Positions 13,766 through 27,300 of a stretch of DNA of 64,000 nt are shown one piece after another. The stretch spans positions 2,728,001 through 2,792,000 of the forward strand of contig OX352774.1 of NCBI GenBank assembly GCA_947095535.1. Direction: 5' to 3'. A program made the position numbers and the translations under genes. Each line of letters begins with the position of its first letter. The stretch's first letter is position 1. The notes under the pieces were generated by a model. The model had not been told where the DNA came from and made no database searches. It was given only the letters and a program-made list of their open reading frames with translations. Source of the DNA: Poecilobothrus nobilitatus. Lineage: Eukaryota; Arthropoda; Insecta; Diptera; Dolichopodidae.

Positions 13766-15349
13766 TCACCCCGATGTTGTTGAATGTTGTATGAATGTTG
13801 CTAAAGCATATTTTGAATATATTCCTAACTGTTAAAAATTGAGAAAGGATAAAAATTTTGAAAGCTTCTTATTAAATTTGAATTAAAGTTTAAATCTTTA
13901 AAATAAAAATATTGTAAAGATTTATTTAGGAGAATAAATAGAATAAATTTTATCAGTCATCATCTTAAATATAACTTTAGACTGTGCGCTGTTACACAGC
14001 AATTTCAATCTAAAAATGTATTCCAATTCTGTAGTCGTATATTCTGATACTAAAATGATTAAAGATAAAAATTTTTTGTTATTGTAATTATTAGAAACAA
14101 TGAAATAGAATTCATTTAAATGTACAGAACTTAACCTAAAAATTGAAACACTTCCCAAATTCTATTTACCTAAAAATATAAAATAAAAAAAAAGTCTACT
14201 AAAAATAAAATTTCCTTTTTTGATATTTTAATGTAAATAAAAAACGGGTTGATTGTACTCCAACAAATCAATGGATTCATTTTACTCCAACGAACTTTAA
14301 ATATTCCCATAGATACTTCCAATACATATTTAGTGTCTATACATTATTGTCACTTCACAAAAATAATTTAGTGTAAAAGAGAAACGTGCTACCTAAGTCA
14401 CTATTGTTTGTTTGCTATTTAACAGGTTGTGGCTTCCTAGGGTGATGTGAAGGTGCACTACCGCTTACAATCAAAAACAAAAAATTAAAAAAATCTAAAA
14501 ATTAAAAACATAAATAAAAATTGAAATAACAGAATTAAAACGCTTTTGTTTTAAGTTTTTTTTTTTTTTTTTGGAATACTTTAGCTTAGATTTAACTGTG
14601 TTACAGAGCTGGCGAGATGAAAAATTTGCATAATATTTCAATAATGATCAATAACGAAATGAAAATTTATGGGTATCTTATAGATGAATCCAAAAGTTAG
14701 TTTAAAGATGATATCCTAAAAAAATTTGTTTTGTTTTTTTATATTTTTGTTGTTTTGATTTTAAAATTTATGCTTTAAGAAATTAAAAAAAAAAAAAAAT
14801 TAAAAACTAAAATGAGTTAAAAACAAGAAAACAAACAGCTAATTAATGGACACTGTGTCGAAGGTTTTTTTTTTTGTTTTTCGTTTTAGATTGGACGTGT
14901 TTGGTGTTTATATTAAAATTAATGTCAACGCCATTTTTTTTTTCTGGTGTTTTTTTTCTCTTGTTTGTGTGTTGCATGTAACGCGTGATTGAAAATTAAC
15001 ACAATTAAAAAATGTATATTTTTTTTTTTACATTTCCATATGTATTATATTATATATATTTTTCCTTTAGTACAGTGTTGGTAACAAAAATTATAAAAAT
15101 TTCTTTCACACATTGTATCAAGTATCAACCTTAATCAATTGTAGGTATTAATGAAAGAAAACATTGATTTGTTTGATCTCCGCAAAAGAAATTAAATTCT
15201 TAATATCTAATCAAATTTTTATATTTGATTCCTATTCCTAAGTGACATGCCATTACTTTCGACCTTTACCTATATTCTTCTAAAACAAAGTGTATATGTT
15301 ATACACACATATATGTTTCCCTCGCTTATAACTGATGCTGTTGTTACAT
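13766..15349. other. AT-rich stretch without recognisable genes
   Basis: Unique AT-rich sequence with several long A/T runs around 14480-15040. No element boundaries or coding region recognised. Confidence 0.6.
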
Positions 15350-16525
15350 ATTTCTGCTGGAGCCGTGTCGTACTCCCACAGGCCAGAAACCCACAATGGG
15401 GACATGTCCCAGTAAATTCCTGAGTCGTATTCCCATAATATTTTGAATATTTATGGCCTTTATAACTCACATACAGTGGGTTATAATACAATAATTTTGA
15501 TATGGTGTTATGTCCCATCGGTAGTGAGTCATAACACCACAAGTGATTTTGATGGGATGATTATGATCCACTTAAAAAATCTGAGTAGGTAAATTAAAAA
15601 CGCTTTTCTTTATTTTTTTTAATGGATTTGTTTTTTTTTAATATAAAAAAAAATAACAAAACAAAATAAATTAGGAACTTTCTCTGAAACAAAAAAGCTA
15701 ACTGCAATATTATTTTACATGTTAGCTTCAGAAACTTAACAAAAAACTTTTAAGAAATTTATTATAAGACATTTTGGCATAATCGCATTATTTGCTATAT
15801 ATGCGATTATTTTCAGATGCTATACAAACCAAAATTTTATATTATAAAATATAAATTTATTGAGTTTTCATGAAGTCCTTGGATGGAAAATTTGGTTATT
15901 ACTTTAATGCCTTGGGTCTTATTTCATTCCATATAAATTTTAACTTATTTAAGTAATAATAAAATGTGTTCTTTTATTTATTTTTTGTTTATTACTTTCT
16001 TTATATTTTTTTAAAATACAAACTGGAATATTATTTTGATATTGACATCAGTGCGGTATCAAGGCACTTCTTATGTATATTTAAGGCACTAATCGACTAT
16101 AAAATCCGAATATTTTCAAAGGGTTCATTTATTTTTCTTATTTTCTACCTGCCCCGCTTTTGCGTCGCCGGTTGCGCCTGATCGCTGCGCGCGGCAATAT
16201 CCGTTCGCGCACGCACGGTTGGCCAGAAAATAAAGAAAATAAATGTACCCGTTGAACATATTACCGAAGCCCAGAAGTCCAAAATAAGCCTCAACTTATG
16301 GAAAATAAATACATATCATATTATCACTTCCTTTTTGCCGGAAATTTATGATATGATGAACCAATATTTTATGCCACTATTACTCACTTGCACTGACTCA
16401 AAACACCACAATTTTTATATGAATTTTGGTAGGTCATAAAACCCATCAACATTTTTTGTGTGTTTTTGTTCCACCATTTTGGGTTACAACATTATGGGCT
16501 TATGATGTCTGAGGCTATGACACGG
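15350..16525. repeat. Degenerate inverted-repeat region (fold-back-like 2)
   Basis: The left end near 15361 has GCCGTGTCGTACTCCCAC. The right end near 16505-16528 has the inverse type (GCTATGACACGGCACC). The left portion contains about six loose copies of GTCRTAAYNCCAY (for example GTCGTATTCCCAT, GTCATAACACCAC) and a 10-bp inverted pair TGGTGTTATG/CATAACACCA around 15504-15540. The right portion has related words such as GTCATAAAACCCATC. The centre is a palindromic CpG-dense core listed separately. No coding capacity and no family recognised. Confidence 0.45.
16121..16250. repeat. Inverted-repeat core with CpG-dense centre
   Basis: Left arm 16121-16146 (GGGTTCATTTATTTTTCTTA onward) and right arm 16225-16250 are reverse complements over 26 bp with three mismatches; the match continues outward more weakly (AATATTTTCAA at the left against TTGAACATATT at the right). 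Between them, about 16150-16220, is a stretch packed with CG dinucleotides, in contrast to everything around it. It could be a small MITE or the loop of the surrounding fold-back-like structure. Confidence 0.75.
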
Positions 16526-19244
16526 CACCATTTCTGCTATGTTATTGTTTATAAATCAATTTTTTATTACACTTGAATATTCTTTGGTTCTTTATATGGT
16601 TTTTACATTTTTGCTGATGATTGTTGATGAACTCCTATTGCTTTGTCTTTCGTTCAAGTATAAATTCTATTTTGATTCCCTATTTTACAAAAGTATCAAA
16701 TATTTTAAATTCATTATTTCAATATTGTTAAATAATGGATTATGGACTAAATGCTTTTGAAATTTTGTTGAATACTGTAATAAATAAAGTATATATACAT
16801 GCATATATATATAATTTTTTTTTTATTGCCACAAAAGAAAAAAAAAATAAACTATTTTGAATCAATTTTTGAATCACTTCCATTGATTCCTTATGAATAT
16901 TTATAAGATATTAAATACATAAATATAACATAATAAAATCCTACACGTTTATTATAGGTGACGTTTATTTAATTTTTTTCTCTCTTTTACATAGATATCA
17001 TATATATTTATTTATTTATTTTTTTTTAATTAATATACAATAATATATTTTTCTCTTTTTAATTTTCTTAATCTTATGCAGTACTTTTGTAAATTTTTTT
17101 TAACAAGATTTTAATTTATTTTAAATAACTTAACATATACATATATAATATGTATATATATGTACATAATATACTAAATACAATATAATAAATGAATTTA
17201 ATGAAGAGGATGGAAAATCTTTAATTATTTATCATTTTTTGGCTTTTTTTTGTTTTTTTTTTTTTTGAAAATAATAAATTTGTTAATTTAAATTTAAAAA
17301 ATAAAAATAAAAAAAAAAAAAGTAAGAGAATAAATTTGTTTTTATTGTTGTCTCACTTAATATTAATTTTATGCATCACTGCTGGTTGTGGAATAATTAA
17401 AATTTATACTACATTGAATAAAACAACCAATGCCCAACACAATACAACACAAAACAACAATACAAAACTAATTCAAAAAAATGTTAAAATATTGATGTGC
17501 AATAATTGTTAAATATAAAAGTTATGTTTTTTTTAGTTGGTGTTGTTAAGCTGTTATTGTTTTTATATACATATTATTATAACATATGTATACATACATA
17601 TAGTGAAACCCACTAAACTCTTGTATTTTTTTTTTGTATCAATTAAATCGCGTGAAACAATAAAATTGTTGTTGAAATACACGATTTTTTGGTTTTTTTT
17701 TTTTTTTTAACTTTTTGAATTGGGCGTTGAGAAACGTTTTCCATAAAATCAATGCAAAAAAACAAAAAATAAAAAATAAAACAAAAAGAAAAATTATTAA
17801 TCCATCACTAGAGGAAATTTTCATGATGCATGAATAAAAATTAAAAAAAAAAAAAACTCTAAAGGAAATAATTAACACACTTATTAATAAAATGGAATAA
17901 ATTATAATACAATAATTAAAAAAATGATGATAGAAAAAGAAACGAAAGAGTAATGAGAAGAACATTATGATCTTATTAACAATTAAATATATGTATGTAC
18001 ATACATAATATATACATTTACATACATATTTTGTCTGCTGTTAGTGTTAATAAATTGTAATCTGATTTTTTTTTTTAGCATCAACAATATTCCTGAAATT
18101 TCCTCCAATAACGGTAAAAACAAAAAAAAAATTTTATTGACTTTTTATTGACTGCATCATAAAAATTCCAGCTCCCACATAAGTATTTAATTAAATAAAA
18201 AATCTAGGCGTAAAATAAAAGAATTATCAAAATATTAAATATTAATTAATCTGCACTTGATTGATTAATTTCCTCCTGTTCGTTTTTTTTTTTATATTCT
18301 TTATGGAATTTTTAAAAATTTTGTCGAACATAAATTTGATTAATTAAGAAAAACAATAAAAAAAAAAAAAAAAATTATATGTAGGGTTACTTTTTAAAAT
18401 TTTGTTATTTTTGGTTAATTTTTTTTTTTTTGTTGTATTTTTTTTTTGTTAAGGTGAAATAACTGGTATTTAAAATAAATTATTAATGAGCTGAAAATTT
18501 TATTCTGAAAATTTTCATTGTTTTTTTTTTTTTTTTTTTTTGTTTTAAATATAAATTTTTAAAATAATAAAATATCAGTAAGAAAAAATTTTGAAAAAAA
18601 ATAATTTAATTAATTTTAATGAATCTTTTAAAAATGTTTATAGTTTTTTAAAATTAAAAATAAACATTGCAAACTGTTTTTTTTCTTTTTTTTTTTTGTT
18701 AATAAAATATTCATTTTAATAAAATCAAATGTTTGTTATATTTTAGGGGTGTTTTTCCAGTTTAAAAATCATTTATATTTTAAATGGAATTTAATTTGCT
18801 AAAAAGTTATAATTTTATTAACCCAATCATAAATAAAAATAAAAAATTTTTTAAGAATTTCATTGCGGTAAAGGATTTAATAATAGAATTCGGTTTAAAC
18901 AATTTACTCAATAATTGAAGCAGACCGAACTCTTTTTGTTTTATACTCGTAATATGAACATTTTTGGTTAAAATAAAACACAGTTTTAACACATTTTCCA
19001 AAAAATTGAAGAACTTGTTTGTTGTATTTATTTCATCCGTCTTTTGGTGTGTCTGTTTCCAAATAGTTATGGTGTAGGTAGACTGTAGAAACTAAAGATA
19101 GGTTTTATGAAAAATATTAATTATTAGCCCCATAACCACTACAATCTTTATATTTTGAATTCTGTTTAAAAATTATTTTAATCTTAAAACGCGAAAACGA
19201 CAGAAAATTATTACATATGCAACTGAGTATTTGATTATTGAACA
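16526..19244. other. AT-rich stretch without recognisable genes
   Basis: Dense A/T homopolymers and TA/TACATA tracts. Phe/Lys-rich open frames here, for example on the minus strand over 17639-17965, are translations of homopolymers. No gene seen. Confidence 0.6.
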
Positions 19245-19695
19245 TTTCGCAAAAAAAAGGCACTTACCAAAACTACATTTATCAAAACAGAACTTTAACA
19301 AAAAAAAAAATTAGCAAAATGGACACTTAACATTTAGACATTTAGCGAATTTTATTTATGTAGGCGCTTATCGCTGAGTTTTCGATATTAACTATTTTGA
19401 CACAGATTTATGCAATGAAATTATAGTGTTACAAATTAAACTGGTGATTGTTAAAAGTTGCAAAATGTCCACTTCTAAAAGTTATTAAGCGTCTAAGTTT
19501 GCAAATGTTGAAGGTACTAAGTGTCCAAGTTGTCAAGCGTCCTAATTGCCAAGTATCAAAATTACCAAGTGACCAAGTTGTCAAGTGTCCAGTTTTTAAA
19601 ATTATCAAATATCCTTTTGCTAATTGTCCATTTTTCCAAAAGTGTTTTTGTTAAATGTCTTGTTTGCGAAATGTCCGCTGATAAAATGGCACCAG
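19245..19695. mobile_element. Fold-back-like element 3 (16-bp words)
   Basis: The left arm (19247-19345) is a series of 15-17-bp units of type TTAGCAAAATGGACAC. The right arm (19448-19695) carries the inverse type: GTGTCCAAGTTGTCAA, GCGTCCTAATTGCCAA, GTATCAAAATTACCAA, GTGACCAAGTTGTCAA in exact 16-bp steps near 19518-19583, then TTTGCTAATTGTCCAT and TTGTTTGCGAAATGTC further right. About 100 bp of unrelated sequence lies between the arms. Open frames over the right arm simply read the repeat (LSVQVVKRP/LPSDQVVKCP). No family recognised. Confidence 0.65.
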
Positions 19696-20900
19696 CTGTC
19701 AAGAGAAAGTTTTCAACTGATAAGTACCCATAAAAATTTTGTTTTTTATTGAAATTTACAATAATTATACATGAAACTTATATTTACGTTCCATGGTTTG
19801 GTTTGGTATGGTTTAGTTTGTATATCAGGAATGCTTTTAGTCTCTAAGCCTTTAAGTTTTTAAATTCAGAACGTTAAAACTGTTAGTCATTCTAAACCTT
19901 ATTATAAATAAATGAATTTTAAAAAATGAAATACTAAAAAGTATAAAATAGAAACAAAATTTACAACTCTTCCTGATTATGCTGGATACATAGTGTCATA
20001 GTTTACATTGGCAATAAATTGAGATTTTAAATAATGTACATATTATCATATAAAAATATTAGATTTTATTCTTTATTATTTTTAATAATTATTTCAAAAC
20101 AAAAAGTTTAATTTAAATTCATTTTGAGAACATTTTACGAATATTTATGCGGTTATATTTTAAATGCGGTTGACCTTAATTTATAATATTTCATATTTAT
20201 AATACAAAAATATGACTTTATCTATAGGGTATATTAAATTCAGATTTGAGGTTAATTAAAAAATAGGGAATAATTATTATAGGTGAAAAAAATTAAATAT
20301 ATATGTATAAATTAATTAAAACTATATTTTTAATAATTTTAAATAAATAATTCCCATTAATATTTAACTAAAATATGTTATATATGAAATGAAATAAATT
20401 TATTTAATATAACACCATAATATTTTATTGAAAGTCATTAAAAATGCTATCATAGTTACATCAAAGCAATATTCTTGTTTGCTTTTTTTTAAATATTTAC
20501 ATAATTGTAGGAGTTAATAATTTGAACCGCCTTCAAACATAAAAATATAATTTATTTAATTAAGCATTTGCAATAAATGAAAGGATATGTGCCATTCTAT
20601 ACCTAAACTTTACAATAAATGCAGCATATAATTCAAGTGAAGTGGTGTCAAGTATGAAAAGTCTTTAAAATAATTCTTTGAATCAATTTGTTTCAGTAAC
20701 AGAGTTGGGTTTAACATTTATAAATCTCAAAGCTGTGTGATTAATTTGACCTATAGTTCTGCAATTTCAAGCAAAAATTCTTCAATTGTCGGAAAATCTT
20801 AATATTTTAAGCATGCAGTTTAACAAAAGATGCTGTGGGATGAACAATGTTACTAAATATTTGAGTTTTCTTTCTCGTTGTAAAACTTTTTTTTGCTTCT
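19696..20900. other. AT-rich stretch without recognisable genes
   Basis: Unique AT-rich sequence. A small GGTTTGG-type repeat occurs near 19795-19820. Nothing else recognised. Confidence 0.6.
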
Positions 20901-21066
20901 AGAGATCTGACTAATAAAGCATATATTCATGCTAAGATGAAGTACAACTCCCACATTTGGGTTGACGCTACACAGTCTTTACTGAGTTACTTCGATAAGG
21001 ATTCAAAAACGCGTAAAGAATTGTACTCTAGTTCTAGTTCTCTAGTTCAAACAATTCGAACATAAC
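20901..21066 (+). pseudogene. LINE reverse-transcriptase C-terminal remnant (Jockey/CR1-like)
   Basis: A 54-codon open stretch reads through AYIHAKMKYNSHIWVDATQS and SLLSYFDKDSKTRKE. The KMxYNSHIW block followed by a leucine-rich SLLxxxDK segment is typical of the region just downstream of the reverse-transcriptase domain in Jockey/CR1-type non-LTR retrotransposons, and aligns with the independent fragment at 33580. The frame ends at a stop near 21064. Sequence from 21070 to 22060 is somewhat GC-richer and may hold more of the same decayed element, but I could not align it confidently. Host exon origin is much less likely. Confidence 0.6.
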
Positions 21067-22060
21067 AGAGAGAAGGTGCTTCCATCTAATGTATTCGCCT
21101 TCGTCGATTATGTTCCTACAATTTGTAACTATTGAAACAGAACCTTAGGATAATTTTCAATTGTTATCCTATTTTCCTTAATCGTTTACTGCCTCAATTC
21201 GTCAAGTGTACATCAACACTGTATAAATGTATTCTTTCTGTAGTTTAGCTACATAGCGCGTAAAAAAACCAGAAAATATATTCGAATTAAAAAAATGATG
21301 AGTTCAAATAAAAATAAAAAAAATTTAGAAATTAATAAACGTTCTTAATTGTCTGATTCTTAAATGTTTGTTTTTTGAATATTTAATTTTACATCAATTA
21401 TAATAAAAAAATTCAACTTACCTTTAATTCTTTTTTTTAAGAAGGATCGAATTTGCATAGTAATTTTAAGAGAAGAGTTAGATATTCGGCGAAAGAATTA
21501 TCACAAGCCGGAGGTAAGTCAAAAAAATATACTTACAATAAAGCTTTTATAAACAATCAAATTTTAAAGTTCAGTCTGCGCTTAAGGTATTTAGTTATGG
21601 TGTTGTACTAAACAGCTTCATACTGAAATTTTTCCAATGATCCAAAATAAAATATTAGGAATCATAGTTAATGCTCTGAAGTATGTTCGCATACCTATAT
21701 TTATAGGGATCTGAAAATTTCTACGTCAGATTAAGAATAGTGCAATCAATCATAAAATTCGTCTGTCCAACACCATCACCGCGGAAGCAACAGAACTCAT
21801 TAACAATAAAAACTTTATTAGACGATTCAAATGAACAAAGCCTTACGATCTCGACATGTACATCCACAATACATTAAGTATCAGATCAGATAAGGGCCGT
21901 ATTGCACCAACCACTTATCACTTGTCACAGAAGGTATGGTTTAGGGTTTAGGATGAAACTCCTCACAGTACTGCTTTAATGATTGCAAGGAAAACAATTA
22001 TTCGTTCCCTTTCTAGATTCTCATTTCCCACCCCTAACCTAAAAAAAAAAAGACAAAAAC
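21067..22060. other. GC-richer stretch, possible further LINE decay and a candidate exon
   Basis: Less homopolymeric than its surroundings. Short open segments such as the one encoding NSAINHKIRLSNTITAEATE (about 21734-21794) look protein-like but are interrupted. It could be continuation of the LINE remnant or old coding sequence of another type. Confidence 0.3.
21442..21513 (+). other. Candidate 72-nt internal exon
   Basis: A pyrimidine tract (TTCTTTTTTTTAAG) ends in AG at 21440-21441, and GAG|GTAAGT, a full-strength donor, lies at 21511-21519. The enclosed 72 nt are a multiple of three and open in two frames (one contains VILREELDIRRKNYHKPE). It could be an exon of a host gene for which this window is intron, or chance in a T-rich region. 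No flanking exons were recognised. Confidence 0.2.
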
Positions 22061-22539
22061 TATTAACTTAAAGCTTATCGTGTGGGTGTGTTCAGTCCAA
22101 ATTATTTAATTAATGTCTATAATAATTGTAAATATTAAAATATTTAATTATTTCATTTGTATACAGACAATCATTTAACGCTTTTAAATCAAAAATTTAT
22201 AAATACAAAATAAAAGGTAACATTTCAAATTCTTATTTCACTCCATCAGAACGAAAAATTAATTAATTAAAATTAAAGGAAATTTAAAACAAAAAAAAAA
22301 ATTTTTTTATCTTTAATTTATAAAAAACATAGACATATTATGTATATATAGCTTATGAAAAATATTATTTATGTTATTTGCCTTCATAGAAGTTAAAAAA
22401 TTTTTCAGACTTCAGAAATAATATTTTTAATGTTTATTTTTATCATAAATAAAATTTTCGTGGTAAATTTGTTTTCAAGTATGTTTTTACATTTAACTAA
22501 AGTTCTTTTGAAAGAAATAGCAAACAAAAATATAATAAG

Positions 22540-22572
<33 letters not shown>

Positions 22573-23848
22573 GTTTTTTTTTTAAAAGTTATTTAAAATT
22601 TAATGATTAATGACCGTTTTGTTGATGAATACATTTCTTAAAGAAAAAGAAAAAACAAAAATCAGAAATAATGAAAAAATTTCAAAAAGTTGTAACTCAT
22701 TCCAGGACATCAACTATATATAAAAATGCTGGTAGAGATACATTAAATTAAGTTAAAGTTAAAAATATATGTTCTGTAACTGTAACTGTAAACAAACTGT
22801 CTGAATATTATCCATAATTTATTTTAGTGATAATTTTCTTTAATCTCGGATAATTCTCTTTAATTTGTAAAATTATTAAAACGATTTGTTAAGAAAATAA
22901 AATGAATATTATTTTCCAAGAAATTTTCTTTTTTTTTTTAATTTAATTTTAATTATATGTTTAAGATTTTATAAATAAATTTTAATACGAAATTGTAAAT
23001 TAAATAATATCATAAGCAATTAATGAGTTTTAAATTTAGCCCAAATAGCTCACGGCATTGCAGTTTCACTCTGATTAATCATGTAATGTAAAGCGTAGGG
23101 TATATAAGGTAAATGATTGAGTTGCCAAATATTTAAGCTAAGCATATAATGTATAAGCAAAAACTTCTATTTTAGGTTTACAAGTAATCATACTGCAGAC
23201 AGATTGTATTAATAATAATCTATAATTATAATTTTGCAGTTTTCAGCCACACACTACGTATTATGACATTCCGCTAAGTTTTGAATACAAGTATATATTT
23301 GGATACGATTTTTCTATTACAAAATCTACATTAACATATAACATACATATATATATGTTTAGAATCATAATATTTTTTGTTTTATTTTGGATACAAGAAA
23401 TTTTGCATTCCATACGAATTTTTTGTAATTTAGATGTTACGGTAAAATATACTTACAAACCAAGCTATACAGGGCCCCTAGTATTAATATAATTTACCAG
23501 AAAATTTTAATGTTTTTTTTTTTTAATGTGTTTAAATGTAGAACATTAGAATTGTCTTTAAAAATAGGTACTTATTATTCATAGGTTTTATCTCATGAAT
23601 TTTAAACTCAATTACTATAAGAGTGCTGATTAATAACTGGCGATTTGGTAATTAGTAGCTGAATTATACTAAAAACCATTTAAAAGCATCTAAGGAAAAA
23701 GGAATATTTGATCAATAGCTATAGGTAAAATTATAAGCTTGTTGCCCAAAAACAAAAAAAAAAACCTTCTTAAATCCTTATAAATATAAATTACTATGTA
23801 ATATAAAATCAGAATTGATATTAAAATCAGAATTTGTAAACGTATGTT
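22061..23848. other. AT-rich stretch, no gene seen
   Basis: Homopolymer-rich DNA with the (AT)n tract at 22541-22567. No gene or element recognised. Confidence 0.6.
22541..22567. repeat. (AT)n microsatellite
   Basis: Uninterrupted AT dinucleotide run of about 27 bases. Similar TA runs occur near 32920-32943, 50648-50690 and 54380-54400. Confidence 0.95.
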
Positions 23849-24370
23849 TAAGGGTATAATAAATTTGCCATTACGTTTGTGACACCTTAAAGGAGCCGAG
23901 CTAACAATATACTCAAGTCTATGAATCTGATCAAAATCAAATTCTGGGTCGATTACTCCATGTACATCCGCCCGCACCATAACTCAAAAAATTAAGGAGC
24001 TAGGAGGCTGCAATTTTTTAACGTCACTTTTGTAAATTGTTATTTCCGCTATTTAAATCCAGCAAATTCGGCCGACAGATTCGAATTACTGCTATACAAC
24101 TTCCTTTTTTACATAGAAATAACTCCGTTGTCTATTGAGGCTTGATGTCTAAAATTTCGTAAAAAGTTGTTAAGTTGCATGCCAACAACTTCTATAAAAT
24201 TTGGTTGTGCTAGAGCAGCAAGTTCAGATAGCTTGTATATCTTGCAACATAATTACCCATGAAATTTTATAAAAAATGAGCAAGTTTTATGGATACAACA
24301 TATATTATGTTCATGCCAGTAGGTATCCCAGAGTTGACCAATCTACTCTACTCCATTCTTCCTCGTTTTA
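23849..24370 (+). mobile_element. DINE-1-like non-autonomous element, copy 2
   Basis: Starts AGGGTATAATAAATTTGCCA and continues TTACGTTTGTGACACCTTAA then AGGAGCCGAGCTAA, ACTCAAGTCTATGA and GGGTCGATTACTCCATGTAC, matching copy 1 (161-783) block for block. It ends with a degraded form of the family terminus (GTAGGTATCCCAGAGTTGAC ... TTCTTCCTCGTTTT). Its middle is shorter than and different from copies 1 and 3. A minus-strand open frame over 23690-23980 is a chance frame through this element. Confidence 0.6.
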
Positions 24371-27300
24371 TCTATTTTTGTTTAATTTATTTTGTTCTTT
24401 GAGAATTTTAAAACATAATTTTCTTATGTCCTAAATTCTAGGCACATTATTTATCAATTATTATTTTTCTTCCCTTAAATTTTCAAATCTAAAAGGAAAC
24501 ATTTAGAACGAATTTAACTTGTTTTTTTTATAGCCAATCATAATTTTTAAAATCAATTAAATATTTTTCAATTGAAATTTTTTATAAATAAATTTTTCAA
24601 ACCGAATTCCTTGTTAATTTAATTACAAAATTCTTTAATACATTAATTTTGTTTTTGTACGAACCAGAAATTCAAAAACCTGAACAAATAAATTTTAATT
24701 CTTTTTTCTAAAAAAAAACAAAAAAGAAAACCATCGAAAAATAAACAAAAAAAATATTAAAAATTTATTTATTTTATTATAAAAAATTGTAATTAAGACG
24801 TTACTTTACCTTTGTTTTTTTTTATTCTCAGGGCATCATCTCTAACACCACTATTATTCCCTTCTCTTTCCTTTCCTTTCTTTTTCTGTATATATATAAA
24901 AAAATAATTTAACTTCGTCGTCATCATCAAGTATCAATAAACAGTAAATCAAAGGGCCCTTTAAAAGAAGACAAAAAAGAAAAAAACAGAGAAAAGTAAA
25001 GAGTAAAAATATTCCAAAAAAAAAATAAATAAATTGAACCAAAAAAAAAAAACCAAAATAAATGCGATGAAGAAAAAAAGAAAATGGAATATTAGTTGAT
25101 TTTATAATACGAGTGTTTCTTACTTTCTTCCTTTGATGAAAACATATCTTTGAAATAAACAAACACACAATTCATACATACATCAAACAAAAATAACTTT
25201 CTGTGAGACTGTATAGCATAAACTCTCAAAAAACAAAAAAAAAAAAAAACATGTATAAATTTTCATCTTTGATAACCAAATAATGAATTAAATACAGTAA
25301 TAACAATAACAGTTTAGACTGTTATCTGTGATGTGACTGTAAGCGGGAAACAAACGGAAAAAGAACAAACACCACACTATTATATGAGCGAAATAATTCA
25401 GCTGTTTTTAAATATCAAGCAAGCAACTGAAGCAAGGCACTTACATTAACTGACTGAACATTACCCAATCTTCCCATTCCCAAATCATAAAAAAGGTTTC
25501 CTCTCTTCCTCTCTTTTAATTTTTTTTTCTAATATGTTGAATGAATTCTCTAAATCGTAATTCTTCGTAAACGTAATCCGTTATTCCGTACCATTCTTCA
25601 ATCATATGTGAATATGTGATTGTATTTGTATGTGAATTGTTTTTGTGATTTGTGAAATTAATTCTGGAATCAGGAGGGAAACTTCTCTCTTTCACTTTTC
25701 CTCATCTTCCTCAAGTTCTTCACTTCAATTTCCTCTTCAATAATTATATTGTAATTTGTAATTTGTTTGAATGTGCTGTGTGTTTGTGTAATGTAATGTT
25801 CTCTCAATCTAAAATTTCCAAATGTTCCGAAAATAAACAAAAGAAAATCATAAATTAAAAGAAAACAACAACAAATACAAAAGGTATCGTTTTTTTTCAT
25901 ATGAAACGCTCACTCACCTAAAATTGAATTGAATTTTAGTATATAACTTGCGTTCGAATCGGTTAGACTAAAATAACGGAATTTGTATTGGAGTTTTTCA
26001 AAAAAAAAAATTTTCGAAATTTTTGTAATTAAAAATACATAGAAAAAAAAAATATATATTTTTTTTCCTTTGTATTTCATATACATTTGTAATGTGAATA
26101 TTGAATAGAAAGTAATAAGTGAAGAAAGATCATTAATAAAATATTTATTTATTTATTTATTTTGTAAAAAGAATTAAAGACGTATCTTAAGAATAAATAA
26201 ATAATATCCGATGATTTATGACTTGGTTACAACCTAAGGACAGTACGAGGGTCAAGTTAAGAAATCTTAAGAAGAATAAATAATTTTTTAAAGAGATAAA
26301 AAAAAAAAATAATTATTTAATGAAATATTCAAAAATTTTCTAGTTTTTGTATAAAAAAAGAAAAATAATTCAATTAAAGATAAAAATCAAAGTATATTGT
26401 ACATAATAAAGTAAATAGTGAAAAAAAAAAAAAAACAAAAAAAAAAAAATTGTCGGTGTAAATCAATATAAAAGAAAATCTACAAATTTGATTTTGAAAA
26501 TTAAAAATTCTAAAAACACAAAGTTAATTATTTTTATCTGATAAATACTTAGAAGAGGTACCTATGACAAAAAAGTTTGGAAAATAGCCGAAACCATTGT
26601 TCGGGTTATATTATGAATGCATACAGGTGTTAAATAAGAATGTTAATTAAATATGCATAAGAAATACCTTCAAATGTTTATAGAAAAAAAAATAAATAAA
26701 TAAATAAATTGTCACAATTCAAAAAACAAAAAAAAAAAAAAATTAAAGAAAATAAATAAATAAAAATAAATCGTGATTTAACTGTTAAGTAGATTTTAAA
26801 CAAATATTTTCTTTTGTAATAAAAATTGATTTTTTCCAATAGTACCTACTTCTAGTTCAAAATATTCATTTTTTTTTTTGAAAATTTTAATTTACGCGAT
26901 TAAAAAATATTCAAAATAAACCGCGAAGCCATTTTTTTTTTTTTATTACAAAATTCCTAACAATAAATTATTAAATTTTTGGTTTGAAGCATTCACAAAA
27001 AAAAAAAAAAAAGTGTTACTATATTTGATGTGTGATTTTTAAAGTTTAAAATAAAAAAAAAAAAAAAAGTTAAAAAATTCTTAAATAGAAGCTTATATGT
27101 CTGTTATTTTTTGTCGGTTTTTTGTATAATAAAATTTTTCAAATTTAAAATTCAGTAGCATAATTCAATATTTATGGTTTTATGTTTTTTCATTTTTCTT
27201 TAAAAATTTAAATATTATTTTAAAGTATTAAAATAAAAAGGTAATAATTATACCAATAAAAAAGTAATTATTTACGAGTATAATAATTGTTATTATCAGT

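Noticed and set aside
15270..15542. 90-codon minus-strand frame with a CPHCGFLAC motif resembling a zinc finger
   Set aside because: It covers the degenerate GTCRTAAYNCCAY repeat region; the single CxxC is read from the repeat and no second half of a finger follows.
17639..17965. 108-codon minus-strand frame rich in Phe and Lys
   Set aside because: It is the translation of A/T homopolymers; the same holds for frames at 24854-25168, 41890-42192, 49779-50081 and 54982-55302.
19448..19733. Two overlapping plus-strand frames of about 70 codons
   Set aside because: They read the 16-bp tandem words of a fold-back-like element and give the matching peptide repeat, not a protein domain.
23690..23980. 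96-codon minus-strand frame with ordinary-looking residues
   Set aside because: It runs antisense through the 5' block of a DINE-1-like element that is non-coding in its other copy.
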